In this document: in pieces, positions 23,718 to 32,773 of the stretch | How positions within the stretch are numbered: the first letter of the stretch is position 1 | Layout: the number at the start of each line of letters is the position of its first letter | Assembly (NCBI GenBank): GCA_017557535.1 | Contig: JAFYYM010000093.1 | Coordinates: 1-46,447, forward strand | Direction: 5' to 3' | Source: Bacteroidales bacterium | GTDB lineage: Bacteria; Bacteroidota; Bacteroidia; Bacteroidales; UBA932 | DNA length: 46,447 bases | The notes under the pieces: model-generated | Databases searched by the model: none | What the model saw: the letters and a program-made list of their open reading frames with translations, nothing else | What the model was told of the DNA's origin: nothing | Program-made: the position numbers and the translations under genes

Positions 23718-24632
23718 CTATCGGGAAAACTTCACGAAGCGGTTTTTGCCGGAATAATCATTGATAAGCTCCGCCGCCCTGAAGCCCGAGTCAAGAAACA
23801 CATCCCTTGTCCGGGAGCCAAGCAGATCATTTATCTCCACGATTCCAACACCTTCAGGGGATAGGAGTTCTCTTGCCCAACGGGCGACCGCCCTATAGAA
23901 GACAAGGGGATCATCGTCGGGGACAAATAGAGCCAACGCCGGCTCGTGGTCCAGCACATTCGGACGCATGTCTCCCTTTTGAGACTCCAAGACATAGGGA
24001 GGATTGGAGACGACCAGATCGAACTGTCCGCCAGGGAAAATAGGTGGGTCAGACAGGATGTCGGCCTGAAGGAATACCGGGGATGGCCTATCTGGCCAAC
24101 CTTGACAAGAAGCGTCAATCTTTGGAAATAGATCTTGCCCAGAAGCGACAGAGAGGGCTTCCTCTGAGATGTCAACCCCGTAGACAATAGTCCCAGGTAC
24201 TTCCAAAAAAAGAGTCCAGGCGATACAACCGGAACCTGTGCATAGATCCAGGACCCAGACAGGAGCAGAAGCGCCTTGGGTAAGACGGGCATTGATAAGG
24301 TCCCTGCCGAACTTAACAGCCTCATCACAAAGTATTTCCGTCTCTGGCCTGGGAATAAGGACATCGGGAGTCACTTTGAATCGACGCCCTAGAAACCAGG
24401 CATATCCTAAGACATATTGCAACGGCTCACCTGCGGAAAGCCTGTCCATGTCTTTGGAAAGAGTGTCAAAGGATTCCTGATTAAGGGAATACCCCGGTTC
24501 TGTGGCATAAGTGTACCTCTCTATACCGAGGCGGCTCTCGCATAACGAAAGAACAATGTCCCTCGCCTCCGAGACCGGATAGAGGGACACTAGACGGGAG
24601 ATTCCCTCCTTTAGGAAATCCCCCAGAAGCAT
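23718..24632 (-). CDS. prmC: Release factor glutamine methyltransferase
   Basis: Methylates the Gln of the GGQ motif in peptide release factors RF1 and RF2, using S-adenosylmethionine. It has the N-terminal helical domain, then the SAM-binding motif VLDLCTGSGCIA (127-138), a GVDIS acidic loop, and the N5-glutamine methyltransferase signature Asn210-Pro-Pro-Tyr213 (SNPPY). IPRPETE (93-99) is also diagnostic. Length 304 aa is slightly above the usual 280. The ATG overlaps the ddl stop by one base (TAATG on the minus strand), so it is coupled to ddl in the PBP1A-ddl-prmC operon. Confidence 0.95.
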   Translation of the reverse strand: MLLGDFLKEGISRLVSLYPVSEARDIVLSLCESRLGIERYTYATEPGYSLNQESFDTLSKDMDRLSAGEPLQYVLGYAWFLGRRFKVTPDVLIPRPETEILCDEAVKFGRDLINARLTQGASAPVWVLDLCTGSGCIAWTLFLEVPGTIVYGVDISEEALSVASGQDLFPKIDASCQGWPDRPSPVFLQADILSDPPIFPGGQFDLVVSNPPYVLESQKGDMRPNVLDHEPALALFVPDDDPLVFYRAVARWARELLSPEGVGIVEINDLLGSRTRDVFLDSGFRAAELINDYSGKNRFVKFSR

Positions 24633-25648
24633 TAAGAATTCTCAATTACTCCCGAAAGGAAGTCGGTGATATCAATCCCGGCGGTCCTCACCATCTTGGG
24701 GACCAACGAGGCGCTGGTCATTCCCGGAATAGTGTTAACCTCGAGGAAGTACAGGCCGTCATCGCCATTGATATAGTCCATCCTGACCACACCTTTGCAA
24801 CCGAGATGGGAATATATCCGCTTCGTAACCTCCTGGACTTGAGTGCTGAAGGCTTCGTCAACCGGGGCCGGGCATATTTCCTGACTATTGCCATTGTATT
24901 TGGCGTCATAGTCGAAATAGTCATTATCGGTGACAATCTCGATGATGGGAAGGGCTTTTACGCCCTCGGCGTCTGAATATGCGGCACAGGTGAACTCGCG
25001 TCCCTTTATTCCTTGTTCCACGATCACGGTAGGCCCTTCAGAAAAAGCGAAACTGACAGCTTCCTTCAAGTCTTCCGCCCTCGCGACTTTGGTTATGCCG
25101 AAACTGGACCCGGCATCAGTGGGCTTGACAAAGACCGGGAACCTCAAAGTGGCGGCGGCCTTCTCGACAACTTTGCCCAGATCCATTCCCGAACGGACGA
25201 AAATGTCCGGGGAGCACTTGACGAAATCCACATCACGCAGATAACTCTTGCATGCGAACTTGTCGAAAGCGATAGCGGACACGAAAGCCCCGCAGCTGCT
25301 GAAAGGTATTCCGAGCATCTCGAGATAACCCTGCATAAGACCATTCTCGCCAGGGGTCCCATGCTGGACTATGTAGGCATAGTCGAAGTTGATCTTCTCA
25401 CCATAAACCTTGACGGAGAAATCAGATTTGTCGATCTCCGGCCTGGATCCTTCCGGGAAAGGCACCCTCATGGCATCACGTTTCTTCATGGCCACAAGCT
25501 GCCACTTCCCGAAACGGGCGAAAATCTCATACACATCGTATTCCGTCCCGTCAATGCGTGAGGCCACGAATTCTCCGCTACGGCACGACACCTCCCACTC
25601 GGAGGAATCGCTACCATAAATCACAGCGATTCTCTTGTACTTGCCCAT
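24632..25648 (-). CDS. ddl: D-alanine--D-alanine ligase
   Basis: Joins two D-alanines to form the end of the peptidoglycan stem peptide in the cytoplasm. ATP-grasp enzyme with an N-domain IAVIYGSDSSEWEVS, the lid/substrate region QHGTPGENGLMQGYLEMLGIP, FVKPTDAGSSFG (ATP-binding) and the C-terminal FLEVNTIPGMT metal/ligand motif. The ATG at 25648 (MGKYKRIAV) starts 4 bases after the PBP1A stop; a TTG at 25660 would overlap it. The 338-aa length is normal. The context, after a peptidoglycan synthase, fits its role. Confidence 0.95.
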   Translation of the reverse strand: MGKYKRIAVIYGSDSSEWEVSCRSGEFVASRIDGTEYDVYEIFARFGKWQLVAMKKRDAMRVPFPEGSRPEIDKSDFSVKVYGEKINFDYAYIVQHGTPGENGLMQGYLEMLGIPFSSCGAFVSAIAFDKFACKSYLRDVDFVKCSPDIFVRSGMDLGKVVEKAAATLRFPVFVKPTDAGSSFGITKVARAEDLKEAVSFAFSEGPTVIVEQGIKGREFTCAAYSDAEGVKALPIIEIVTDNDYFDYDAKYNGNSQEICPAPVDEAFSTQVQEVTKRIYSHLGCKGVVRMDYINGDDGLYFLEVNTIPGMTSASLVPKMVRTAGIDITDFLSGVIENS

Positions 25649-25652
25649 ATCG

Positions 25653-28004
25653 TCATTCAAAATAATAATCCTCTATCTTAGCCTGCTGTTCTGAGACCTC
25701 ATCGTCGCTTCCGGTGCAACCAAGTCCATCGACCACACCGGCCGGGGCTATGAACCTGTCATTAGCGGTGACGCCGAGAGTCCCGTCAGCCAGCACTTTC
25801 TTCATGAATATTCCCCAAGTGGGAAGTGACATGTTGGCTCCCTGGCCCAAAGAACCGGACTGGAAATGGACTTGCCTATCCTCAGCTCCGGTCCAGACGC
25901 CGGCTACCAGCGTGGGCGTGTAACCGATGAACCAACCGTCCGAGTTGTCATTGGTGGTGCCGGTCTTGCCCGCGATCTCTCCCATCAGGTTATAACGGTA
26001 ACGAAGCCTGCTGGCGGTACCTCCTTGCACAACACCTTGCATAAGATTAACCATAAGGAAAGCGGTGTTCTCACCGATAGCCTCACGCTTCCGGCCGTTG
26101 AACTCGCTTATGACATTCCCCTGACTATCTTCTATCCTGGTCACATACAAAGGAGAAACATATACGCCCTTTGAAGGGAATGTGTTATACGCCGCGACCA
26201 TTTCCCATAGAGAGATGTCCGCAGGGCCAACGCAAAGGGCGGGAACCTCATCAATATGGCTCTGCACACCCATCCTGCGCATCATGTCAGCCATCGCCTC
26301 AGGACCGAATTGCTTCATGAGGTAGGCCGAGATGTTATTAGAACTGTTGGTCAAACCCCATTTGAGGGTGACTGTCTTTCCTATCCACTTCTCACTGTCT
26401 GTGCTTCGGGGAGTCCACGTGGATCCTCCGGGAATCTCGAAAGTCTGAGGCAGGTCAACCACCTTGTCGCAAGGGGTCATGCCCTCCTGCATCGCCAGCG
26501 TATAAAGGAACGGTTTAATGGTCGATCCCACCTGACGTTTTCCCTGACGGACATTGTCATATTTGAAATACCTGTAATTCGGCCCGCCGACATAAGCTTT
26601 CACATGACCAGTCCCGGGCTCCATAGCCACGAAAGCGGTCCGGAGCATCGACTTGTAATAACGGATCGAGTCGTCGGGAGTCATGGTGGTATCAACGTAT
26701 CCCTTAGAATTATAGGCGAACACCCTCATCTTGACGGGCACGGAGAATGTCTTCAGGATCTGTGAGTCGGAATTGCCGCTCTTTTTCATAATGCGCCAAC
26801 GGTCACTCCAACGGCGGGCCTGGTTCATAAGGCGGTTGCGGGTGGCCTCATCAATATCGTTAGAGAACGGAGCGTTCGTCTTCCGCTTCAAGTCTTTCAT
26901 GAAGTCAGCCTGAAGGGCTTTGATACGCTCTGAGACAGCCTCCTCGGCATATTTCTGCATCTTGTAGTTGATGGTGGTGTATATCCTCAAACCATCCTTG
27001 TCCAGATCATATTTGGATCCGTCAGCCTTATGGGTCTTCTCCAGCCACCCATAGAGTTGGTCGTCAGCCCAGGCAAGCGAATCGGCGACATAGTCCTCAC
27101 GCACCTTATAGTCACTCCTACGTGGTTTCTGGGCTATCATGACACGGCGGATCATATCCCTGAAGTAGGGAGCCCTTCCGGCATTATGATCCTGGATCTC
27201 ATAGTTGAGAGTTATGGGAATCTGGCGGATGGAATCCCTGGACGCCTTGGTGATATAACCAGCTTTCTCCATCTGGCCGATGACGAAATTCCTCCTGACC
27301 AAAGCCTTGTCCGGATTGATGGCAGGATTGTATCTCGTGGGCTTATTGACCATGCCGATAAGCATGGCGCTCTCCTCGACGGTCAGCTCTGAGGGAAGCT
27401 TGCCAAAGAAAGTCTCAGCGGCGGAACGTACTCCATAGGCGCTGCTTCCGAAGAAGATCGAGTTGAGATACATTGTCATGATCTCGTCCTTGGTGTAGTC
27501 CCTCTCAAGTTTCACGGCGGTGATCCACTCCTTAAGCTTGGTCCAGACCATTCTCATATGATAGATACCGGGAATCTTCCGCCCCATTTCCTTTCTCGGG
27601 TAAAGAGTCTTGGCCAGCTGTTGGGTTATGGTACTACCACCTCCCTGGCTTGAGTCACGAAGAAGCAGCGTCTTGACGAAAACCCTGGCCAAACCCTTGA
27701 AATCAATACCGGAATGCTTGTAGAACCGGGCGTCCTCAGTAGCGACTGCCGCATGGACGATATTGGGGGAGAGATCATCGTAATTCACGAAAGTCCTGTT
27801 CTCGATATGGAAGGTGGCGAGTATCTCCCCGTCCTCCGCGAGGACTTGAGTCGCCAGTTTGCTGTCAGGATTCTCCAACTCCTTGAAAGAAGGGATGTCG
27901 GCGAATATCCAGACGAGCAGGATCATGAATATGAGGAACAGTACCGGAAACGTGATGAGGATCCAGAACCACTTGGTTATTTTCTTTTTAGTCTCTTCGG
28001 TCAT
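25653..28004 (-). CDS. Bifunctional penicillin-binding protein 1A
   Basis: Polymerises lipid II and cross-links the peptides at the outer face of the inner membrane. A cytoplasmic tail and one membrane span (about 13-34) precede a GT51 glycosyltransferase with Glu90 in ATEDARFYKH and GGSTITQQLAK, then the transpeptidase with the nucleophile Ser494 in GSTIKP, SSN in LTNSSNNISA and KTGTTND. Length 783 aa is typical. It is the first gene of an operon with ddl and prmC. A -7 box sits nine bases before the start codon, so the leader is very short. Named only as a class A PBP because mrcA/ponA naming differs among species. Confidence 0.94.
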   Translation of the reverse strand: MTEETKKKITKWFWILITFPVLFLIFMILLVWIFADIPSFKELENPDSKLATQVLAEDGEILATFHIENRTFVNYDDLSPNIVHAAVATEDARFYKHSGIDFKGLARVFVKTLLLRDSSQGGGSTITQQLAKTLYPRKEMGRKIPGIYHMRMVWTKLKEWITAVKLERDYTKDEIMTMYLNSIFFGSSAYGVRSAAETFFGKLPSELTVEESAMLIGMVNKPTRYNPAINPDKALVRRNFVIGQMEKAGYITKASRDSIRQIPITLNYEIQDHNAGRAPYFRDMIRRVMIAQKPRRSDYKVREDYVADSLAWADDQLYGWLEKTHKADGSKYDLDKDGLRIYTTINYKMQKYAEEAVSERIKALQADFMKDLKRKTNAPFSNDIDEATRNRLMNQARRWSDRWRIMKKSGNSDSQILKTFSVPVKMRVFAYNSKGYVDTTMTPDDSIRYYKSMLRTAFVAMEPGTGHVKAYVGGPNYRYFKYDNVRQGKRQVGSTIKPFLYTLAMQEGMTPCDKVVDLPQTFEIPGGSTWTPRSTDSEKWIGKTVTLKWGLTNSSNNISAYLMKQFGPEAMADMMRRMGVQSHIDEVPALCVGPADISLWEMVAAYNTFPSKGVYVSPLYVTRIEDSQGNVISEFNGRKREAIGENTAFLMVNLMQGVVQGGTASRLRYRYNLMGEIAGKTGTTNDNSDGWFIGYTPTLVAGVWTGAEDRQVHFQSGSLGQGANMSLPTWGIFMKKVLADGTLGVTANDRFIAPAGVVDGLGCTGSDDEVSEQQAKIEDYYFE

Positions 28005-28012
28005 AATAAAGA

Positions 28013-28020
28013 CAAATTTA
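28013..28020 (-). promoter_or_regulatory. -7 box ahead of the PBP1A operon
   Basis: TAAATTTG on the minus strand (complement of CAAATTTA) lies nine bases before the PBP1A start codon. No good -33 box was found at the normal distance. Confidence 0.4.
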
Positions 28021-28028
28021 TAACAAAA

Positions 28029-28061
28029 TTTGGAAAATTGCCCGGTTTGTGCTTTACTTTG
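28029..28061 (+). promoter_or_regulatory. Possible topA promoter
   Basis: TTTG at 28029-28032 and TTACTTTG at 28054-28061, 21 bases apart, resemble the -33/-7 pair with one base out of register in the -7 box. The topA ATG follows about 50 bases later. Confidence 0.3.
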
Positions 28062-28110
28062 CGGAACGAAACTTTAAACATTCTATGAACTACTTGCAAT
28101 TTAAAAGACT

Positions 28111-30426
28111 ATGGCAGAGAATCTAGTTATTGTTGAGTCTCCGGCGAAGGCCCATACAATTCAGAACTTCTTAGGGAAAGACTACTTGGTCAAATCCAGT
28201 TTCGGGCATATCAGGGACCTGCAGGACAACAAACTGAGTGTGGATGTCGAGAAGGGGTTCGCTCCGGAATATGTCATCCCGGCAGACAAAAGAAGGGTGG
28301 TGGCGGATCTGAAAAGAGCGGCTGATTCAGTCTCCACAGTCTGGCTCGCATCCGATGAGGACCGTGAGGGAGAGGCCATATCATGGCATCTGTTTGAGAC
28401 ACTCGGACTCAAGAAAGAAAGCACCCGCAGAATCGTCTTCCACGAGATCACGAAAGACGCCATCCTCAATGCCGTCAATAATCCACGTGACATAGACATG
28501 AATCTGGTCAACGCCCAGCAGGCTCGTCGAGTTCTGGACAGGCTGGTTGGTTTTGAGCTTTCTCCCGTGCTTTGGAGGAAGATACAACCTAAGCTTTCCG
28601 CTGGTCGCGTGCAATCTGTCGCCTTGAGACTGGTGGTCGAGAGGGAGAAAGAGATCATGGATTTCGAGAACGAGCCGTTTTACCGGATAGAGGGAGTGTT
28701 CCATCCTGTGGGGCAGCCCGCATCCGTGAAGGTCAAGGCTTTGCTGGACAACAAGTTCCGTGGCATCGAAGAAGCCCGTCATTTCCTTGAAGACTGCATT
28801 GGAGCCGAATTCAAAGTAGCCAGTATTGAGAAGAAAGAGGCGGTGAGATATCCCGCTCCCCCGTTCACCACTTCGACACTTCAGCAAGAGGCTGGCCGCA
28901 AACTCCGTTTCCCTGTGAGTGTCACGATGAGAGTGGCTCAGGCCCTCTATGAGAGAGGTCTGATCACTTATATGAGAACCGACTCGACTAATCTCTCGTC
29001 ACTGGCTCTCGGGACGTCCAAGAAATATATCACTGAACATTTCGGAGCCGAGTACCAGAAGACAAGGCAGTTCAGGACCCATAGCAAAGGCGCCCAGGAA
29101 GCCCATGAGGCGATTCGCCCAACCTTCATAGAGAACACTTCCATAGAAGGCACAGCCCAGGAGAAGAAACTTTACGATCTTATTTGGAAGCGCACTGTGG
29201 CTTCGCAGATGTCTGACGCCAAGGTGCTCAACACCCTCATGAAAGTTTCTTCCGACAAGAGGGAAGAGAAATTCAGCGTCCAAGCCACTCAGGTGCTTTT
29301 CGACGGTTTCCTAAAACTGTACATGGAAGGAACTGATGATCAAGAGGATCCGGAAGGCGAGACAATACTCCCGGACCTCAAGGAAGGCACTGTGATGGAA
29401 AGGCGTGAGATAAAGGCCGAGTGCAAGTTCACCGTCGCCCCTCCCCGGTATTCAGAACCCACTTTGGTTAAGAAACTGGAAGAGCTGGGCATAGGTCGTC
29501 CCTCAACTTACCAATCCACGATCAGCACCCTGACCTCAGGTAGAGGTTACATAGTAAAAGGCGACAAGGAAGGCCGCAAGATTCCGGTCACCGACCTGTC
29601 TCTTAAGGAGAGCACAATCTCCGAGGTATCCAAGACAGAGACCGTAGGGGCAGAGAGAGGCAAACTCCTCCCCCAGGAGATCGGAATGATAGTCGCTGAC
29701 TATCTGGAGAAGAATTTCACTGACATCATGGACTACGACTTCACGGCGAATGTGGAGAAGGATTTCGACCAGATAGCCGGAGGAGATCAGGAGTGGGTCA
29801 AGGTTATCAGTGAGTTCTATTCCCCTTTCCACAAGAAGGTGGAAGAGGTTCTTCATGACGGCAACTTCAGCAGGGTCTCCAGGGAGATAGGAGTGGATTC
29901 GGAGGGCAACAGAATCACCGCGAAATTCGGGAAATACGGTCCTTTCATCCAAAAGGGAGAAGGGGAATCCGCTCAATTCGCATCGTTAGCGAAGGGACAA
30001 CTTATCGAGAATATCTCTCTCGCGGACGCATTGAAACTATTTGAGCTCCCCAGGACCGTCGGCGAGTATAAGGGCGTTGATGTTATCGCCATGAAGGGAC
30101 GTTTTGGCCCTTATCTTAAATACGGAGACAAGAATGTCTCCATCCCCAAGGGGAAAGATCCGGTGAAAATAAGCCTGGAGGAATGTGTCTCCCTCATCGA
30201 GGCCACCTCAGGAAAAACCGAGACCAACACCCTGATCGCCGAGTTCAAGGATTCGGGAATCCAGGTGATCAATGGACGATATGGCCCATACATAAAATCT
30301 GGAAGTTCCAATTACAGGATCCCGAAGGGCACTGACGCCGCCTCGCTTACGGAATCGCTGTGTAAGGAGATCGTCGACAAATCAAAACCGACGGCCAAGA
30401 GTCACAGACGCATAAAAAAGACTTGA
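28111..30426 (+). CDS. topA: DNA topoisomerase I
   Basis: Relaxes negatively supercoiled DNA by passing a strand through a transient single-strand break. The TOPRIM domain opens with VIVESPAKAHTI (Glu8) and includes the acidic DEDREGEAI; the catalytic tyrosine is Tyr287 in GLITYMRTDSTN. Helical gate and core segments such as SAGRVQSVALRL and GIGRPSTYQSTI are present. Instead of zinc ribbons the C-terminus carries repeated FGPYLKYGDKN and YGPYIKSGSSNYRIPKGTD units (topo C-terminal repeats) and a basic tail. Length 771 aa is normal. It stands alone on its strand between the PBP1A operon and the Lrp-type gene. Confidence 0.97.
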   Translation: MAENLVIVESPAKAHTIQNFLGKDYLVKSSFGHIRDLQDNKLSVDVEKGFAPEYVIPADKRRVVADLKRAADSVSTVWLASDEDREGEAISWHLFETLGLKKESTRRIVFHEITKDAILNAVNNPRDIDMNLVNAQQARRVLDRLVGFELSPVLWRKIQPKLSAGRVQSVALRLVVEREKEIMDFENEPFYRIEGVFHPVGQPASVKVKALLDNKFRGIEEARHFLEDCIGAEFKVASIEKKEAVRYPAPPFTTSTLQQEAGRKLRFPVSVTMRVAQALYERGLITYMRTDSTNLSSLALGTSKKYITEHFGAEYQKTRQFRTHSKGAQEAHEAIRPTFIENTSIEGTAQEKKLYDLIWKRTVASQMSDAKVLNTLMKVSSDKREEKFSVQATQVLFDGFLKLYMEGTDDQEDPEGETILPDLKEGTVMERREIKAECKFTVAPPRYSEPTLVKKLEELGIGRPSTYQSTISTLTSGRGYIVKGDKEGRKIPVTDLSLKESTISEVSKTETVGAERGKLLPQEIGMIVADYLEKNFTDIMDYDFTANVEKDFDQIAGGDQEWVKVISEFYSPFHKKVEEVLHDGNFSRVSREIGVDSEGNRITAKFGKYGPFIQKGEGESAQFASLAKGQLIENISLADALKLFELPRTVGEYKGVDVIAMKGRFGPYLKYGDKNVSIPKGKDPVKISLEECVSLIEATSGKTETNTLIAEFKDSGIQVINGRYGPYIKSGSSNYRIPKGTDAASLTESLCKEIVDKSKPTAKSHRRIKKT

Positions 30427-30452
30427 TTTTTCTAAAATAATTATTATTTTTG
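30423..30452 (+). promoter_or_regulatory. Promoter of the Lrp-type regulator
   Basis: TTG at 30423-30425 (inside the topA stop region), a 19-bp spacer and TATTTTTG at 30445-30452 match the Bacteroidota consensus exactly. The start codon is 27 bases after the -7 box. Confidence 0.65.
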
Positions 30453-30479
30453 CCATCAATAAGTTATAATTTGAAAGCG

Positions 30480-30986
30480 ATGGCAACTTACCACATTGAT
30501 CAAATCGATCAGAAAATCCTGTCTTTCCTGGTAAAGAACGCTAGAATGCCTTTCCTGGAGATCGCCCGCGAGTGTGGCGTCTCAGGTGCAGCTATTCACC
30601 AGAGAGTCAAGCGTTTGGAGGCAAATGGGGTCATCACCGGGTCTCGTCTTCTTGTCAAACCCCAAGCTCTTGGACTGAATGTCTGCGCTTTCATCAGCGT
30701 GACGCTTTCAGAAGCCAACAAATATCCCGAGGTCGTCACAAACCTCAAGAAAATTCCGGAGATTGTGGAATGCCATTTCGTGACAGGTAGCGCCGCCCTT
30801 CTTGTCAAAGTATATTGCTTTGATAATGACCATCTTATGGAGGTGCTCCTGAACACCATGCAGAACATCCCGTTTGTCCAATCGACAGACACTATGATCT
30901 CTCTCGACCAGGCTATAGAAAGGCAGGTATGGGTAAAGGATTATAAGAGCACAAGCTATCAGACTACCGGGGAGAAGAAGAAATAA
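30480..30986 (+). CDS. Lrp/AsnC-family transcriptional regulator
   Basis: A small cytoplasmic regulator, usually an octamer that responds to amino acids. An N-terminal winged helix-turn-helix (about 6-52: DQIDQKILSFLVKN, EIARECGVSGAAIHQRVKRL) is followed by a RAM effector domain (about 66-140, with VCAFISVTL and VECHFVTGSAALLVKV). The ATG at 30480 is used because the TTG at 30450 would place the start within the promoter. 168 aa is a normal length. Its 3' end overlaps the opposing ispD by 23 bases. The effector and regulon are unknown. Confidence 0.9.
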   Translation: MATYHIDQIDQKILSFLVKNARMPFLEIARECGVSGAAIHQRVKRLEANGVITGSRLLVKPQALGLNVCAFISVTLSEANKYPEVVTNLKKIPEIVECHFVTGSAALLVKVYCFDNDHLMEVLLNTMQNIPFVQSTDTMISLDQAIERQVWVKDYKSTSYQTTGEKKK

Positions 30987-31686
30987 TCATTCTCGCCATC
31001 TCCAGATCCTCTGGAGAAGTCAATTTGAAATTATACCTCTCTCCCTCACAGAACGAGAGAGGTATTCCTTTTTTATACGCCACTGACGCGTCATCCGTGA
31101 ATGAAGTGTCGAACGCTTGGGAATATGCCTCCTTTATGTCCTCGGACTTGAACATCTGGGGAGTCTGTACACGATAAACCCTCGAACGGTCAATCACTTC
31201 CGCCGAAGCGGTGAGTGTCTCCACGCCTTTAGCGCCCTCAGCTTTATCCAAAAGCCTTAATGTGTCGGTTGAAGGGAGAACCGGGATGAGAGCGTGACAA
31301 CGTCTGTTGGCCATCATGGAGAACATATGGCTGATCAGACTTGGAGACACCAGGGGGCGTACACCGTCATGGATGGCCACAATGGCTCCGTCCGGCACCT
31401 TCTCGAGGGCGTTTCTAACTGAATGGAAACGGGTGAACCCTCCCTGCACGAGCAGTTGCGGACATGAGAAATCAGCCGCCAGGCAGTATTCTTTCCAAAA
31501 TGAGATATGCTCTTTCGGAAGAACGGTAATAATGCGGATATCTGGTTCAGCGGCAATGAAAGCCTCTATGGTCCTCCTCAGGACAGGTTTGCCACCCAGG
31601 TCCAGGAACTGCTTCGGAGTGACCGAGCCCATACGGGTGCCGCTGCCGGCAGCCATCGCTATCAATATTTTGTTTCCCTTGGCCAT
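30964..31686 (-). CDS. ispD: 2-C-methyl-D-erythritol 4-phosphate cytidylyltransferase
   Basis: Adds CMP to methylerythritol phosphate in the non-mevalonate isoprenoid pathway, which supplies quinones and undecaprenyl carriers. The nucleotide-binding start ILIAMAAGSGTRMG, PKQFLDLGGKPVL, HDGVRPLVS and QTPQMF are signature segments. 240 aa is typical. The 3' end overlaps the Lrp gene tail by 23 bases on the opposite strand. It is divergent to mreB with a 64-base spacer. Confidence 0.95.
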   Translation of the reverse strand: MAKGNKILIAMAAGSGTRMGSVTPKQFLDLGGKPVLRRTIEAFIAAEPDIRIITVLPKEHISFWKEYCLAADFSCPQLLVQGGFTRFHSVRNALEKVPDGAIVAIHDGVRPLVSPSLISHMFSMMANRRCHALIPVLPSTDTLRLLDKAEGAKGVETLTASAEVIDRSRVYRVQTPQMFKSEDIKEAYSQAFDTSFTDDASVAYKKGIPLSFCEGERYNFKLTSPEDLEMARMIISSSPR

Positions 31687-31750
31687 GATTATCCTCGCGA
31701 ATATAACTTTTTTTGTATATTTACAAGTTGTAATAAAGACTTGGATTTAT

Positions 31751-32773
31751 ATGGCATTTTCGTTTTTGACGCAAGAAATAGCAATGGACCTCGGTACCGC
31801 CAACACCGTCATTTTCCGTAATGACCAGAAGGTGCTTGACGAGCCGAGCATTGTGGCTATAGATAACAATACCCAGAAATGCATAGCTATCGGTCAGCAG
31901 GCCAAGCTCATGCATGAGCACACCAATCCCGGCATCAAGACCATCCGTCCGCTCCGCAACGGCGTTATAGCCGACTTCAACGCTGCTGAGATGATGATCA
32001 AGGGATTTATCAAGCAGGTTAACAACAAGAAGAAATCCCTCTTCTCGCCTAATCTCAAAATCGTGGTCGGAATCCCTTCCGGCAGTACCCAGGTTGAGAT
32101 CAGGGCTGTGCGCGACTCTTGCGAGCATGCCGGAGGCAGGGATGTTTACCTCATCTATGAGCCGATGGCCGCCGCTCTCGGAATCGGGCTTGACGTGGAG
32201 GCCCCGAAAGGCAATATGGTGGTTGATATAGGAGGAGGTACCGCTGAGATCGCGGTCATATCCCTCGGTGGTATAGTTGAGCAGGAGAGTATCCAGACAG
32301 CAGGAGACGTTTTCAACACGGACATCCAGTACTACATGCGCCAGCAGCACAACATCAAGATCGGTGAGACCACGGCGGAGAAAATCAAAATAGCTGTCGG
32401 AGCGGTCATTCCTGACCTTGACGAGGAACCCGAACCGTTCGTGGTGAACGGCCCGAATCTTATGACCGCCCATCCTGTGGAGGCATCTATCACTTACCAG
32501 GAGATTGCCCACTGTTTGGACAAATCGGTGGCCAAACTTGAAGCCTCAATCCTTCATGTTCTGGAACTTACCCCTCCCGAGTTGTATTCGGACATAGTGG
32601 AGAATGGAATTTTCCTGTCCGGAGGTGGCGCCTTGCTCAGGGGACTGGCCAAGAGGTTCACCGAAAAAGTCAACATCCAGTTCCATGTCGCCGAAGACCC
32701 GCTTAGGGCTGTGGCGAGAGGCACTTGCATAGCTCTCAAGAAGACATCCAACTACTCATTCCTGATGAGATAA
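31751..32773 (+). CDS. mreB: Rod shape-determining protein MreB
   Basis: Bacterial actin that guides elongation of the cell wall. It starts MAFSFLTQEIAMDLGTANT and shows the phosphate-1 loop DLGTANT, VVGIPSGST, the phosphate-2 VDIGGGTAEIAV and SGGGALLRG. An open frame extends further upstream to 31307, but that overlaps ispD and the ATG at 31751 gives the usual 340-aa protein. It is the first gene of the cluster mreB-mreC-mreD-PBP2-rodA; its stop overlaps the mreC start by one base (TAATG). Confidence 0.97.
   Translation: MAFSFLTQEIAMDLGTANTVIFRNDQKVLDEPSIVAIDNNTQKCIAIGQQAKLMHEHTNPGIKTIRPLRNGVIADFNAAEMMIKGFIKQVNNKKKSLFSPNLKIVVGIPSGSTQVEIRAVRDSCEHAGGRDVYLIYEPMAAALGIGLDVEAPKGNMVVDIGGGTAEIAVISLGGIVEQESIQTAGDVFNTDIQYYMRQQHNIKIGETTAEKIKIAVGAVIPDLDEEPEPFVVNGPNLMTAHPVEASITYQEIAHCLDKSVAKLEASILHVLELTPPELYSDIVENGIFLSGGGALLRGLAKRFTEKVNIQFHVAEDPLRAVARGTCIALKKTSNYSFLMR

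Noticed and set aside
31307-31750. Upstream extension of the mreB frame
   Set aside because: It runs through the opposing ispD gene and the sequence is not MreB-like; the ATG at 31751 gives the normal N-terminus.
31721-32512. A 263-codon open frame antisense to mreB
   Set aside because: It lies fully within mreB on the other strand, has no recognisable domain and composition fits a shadow of GC-rich codons.
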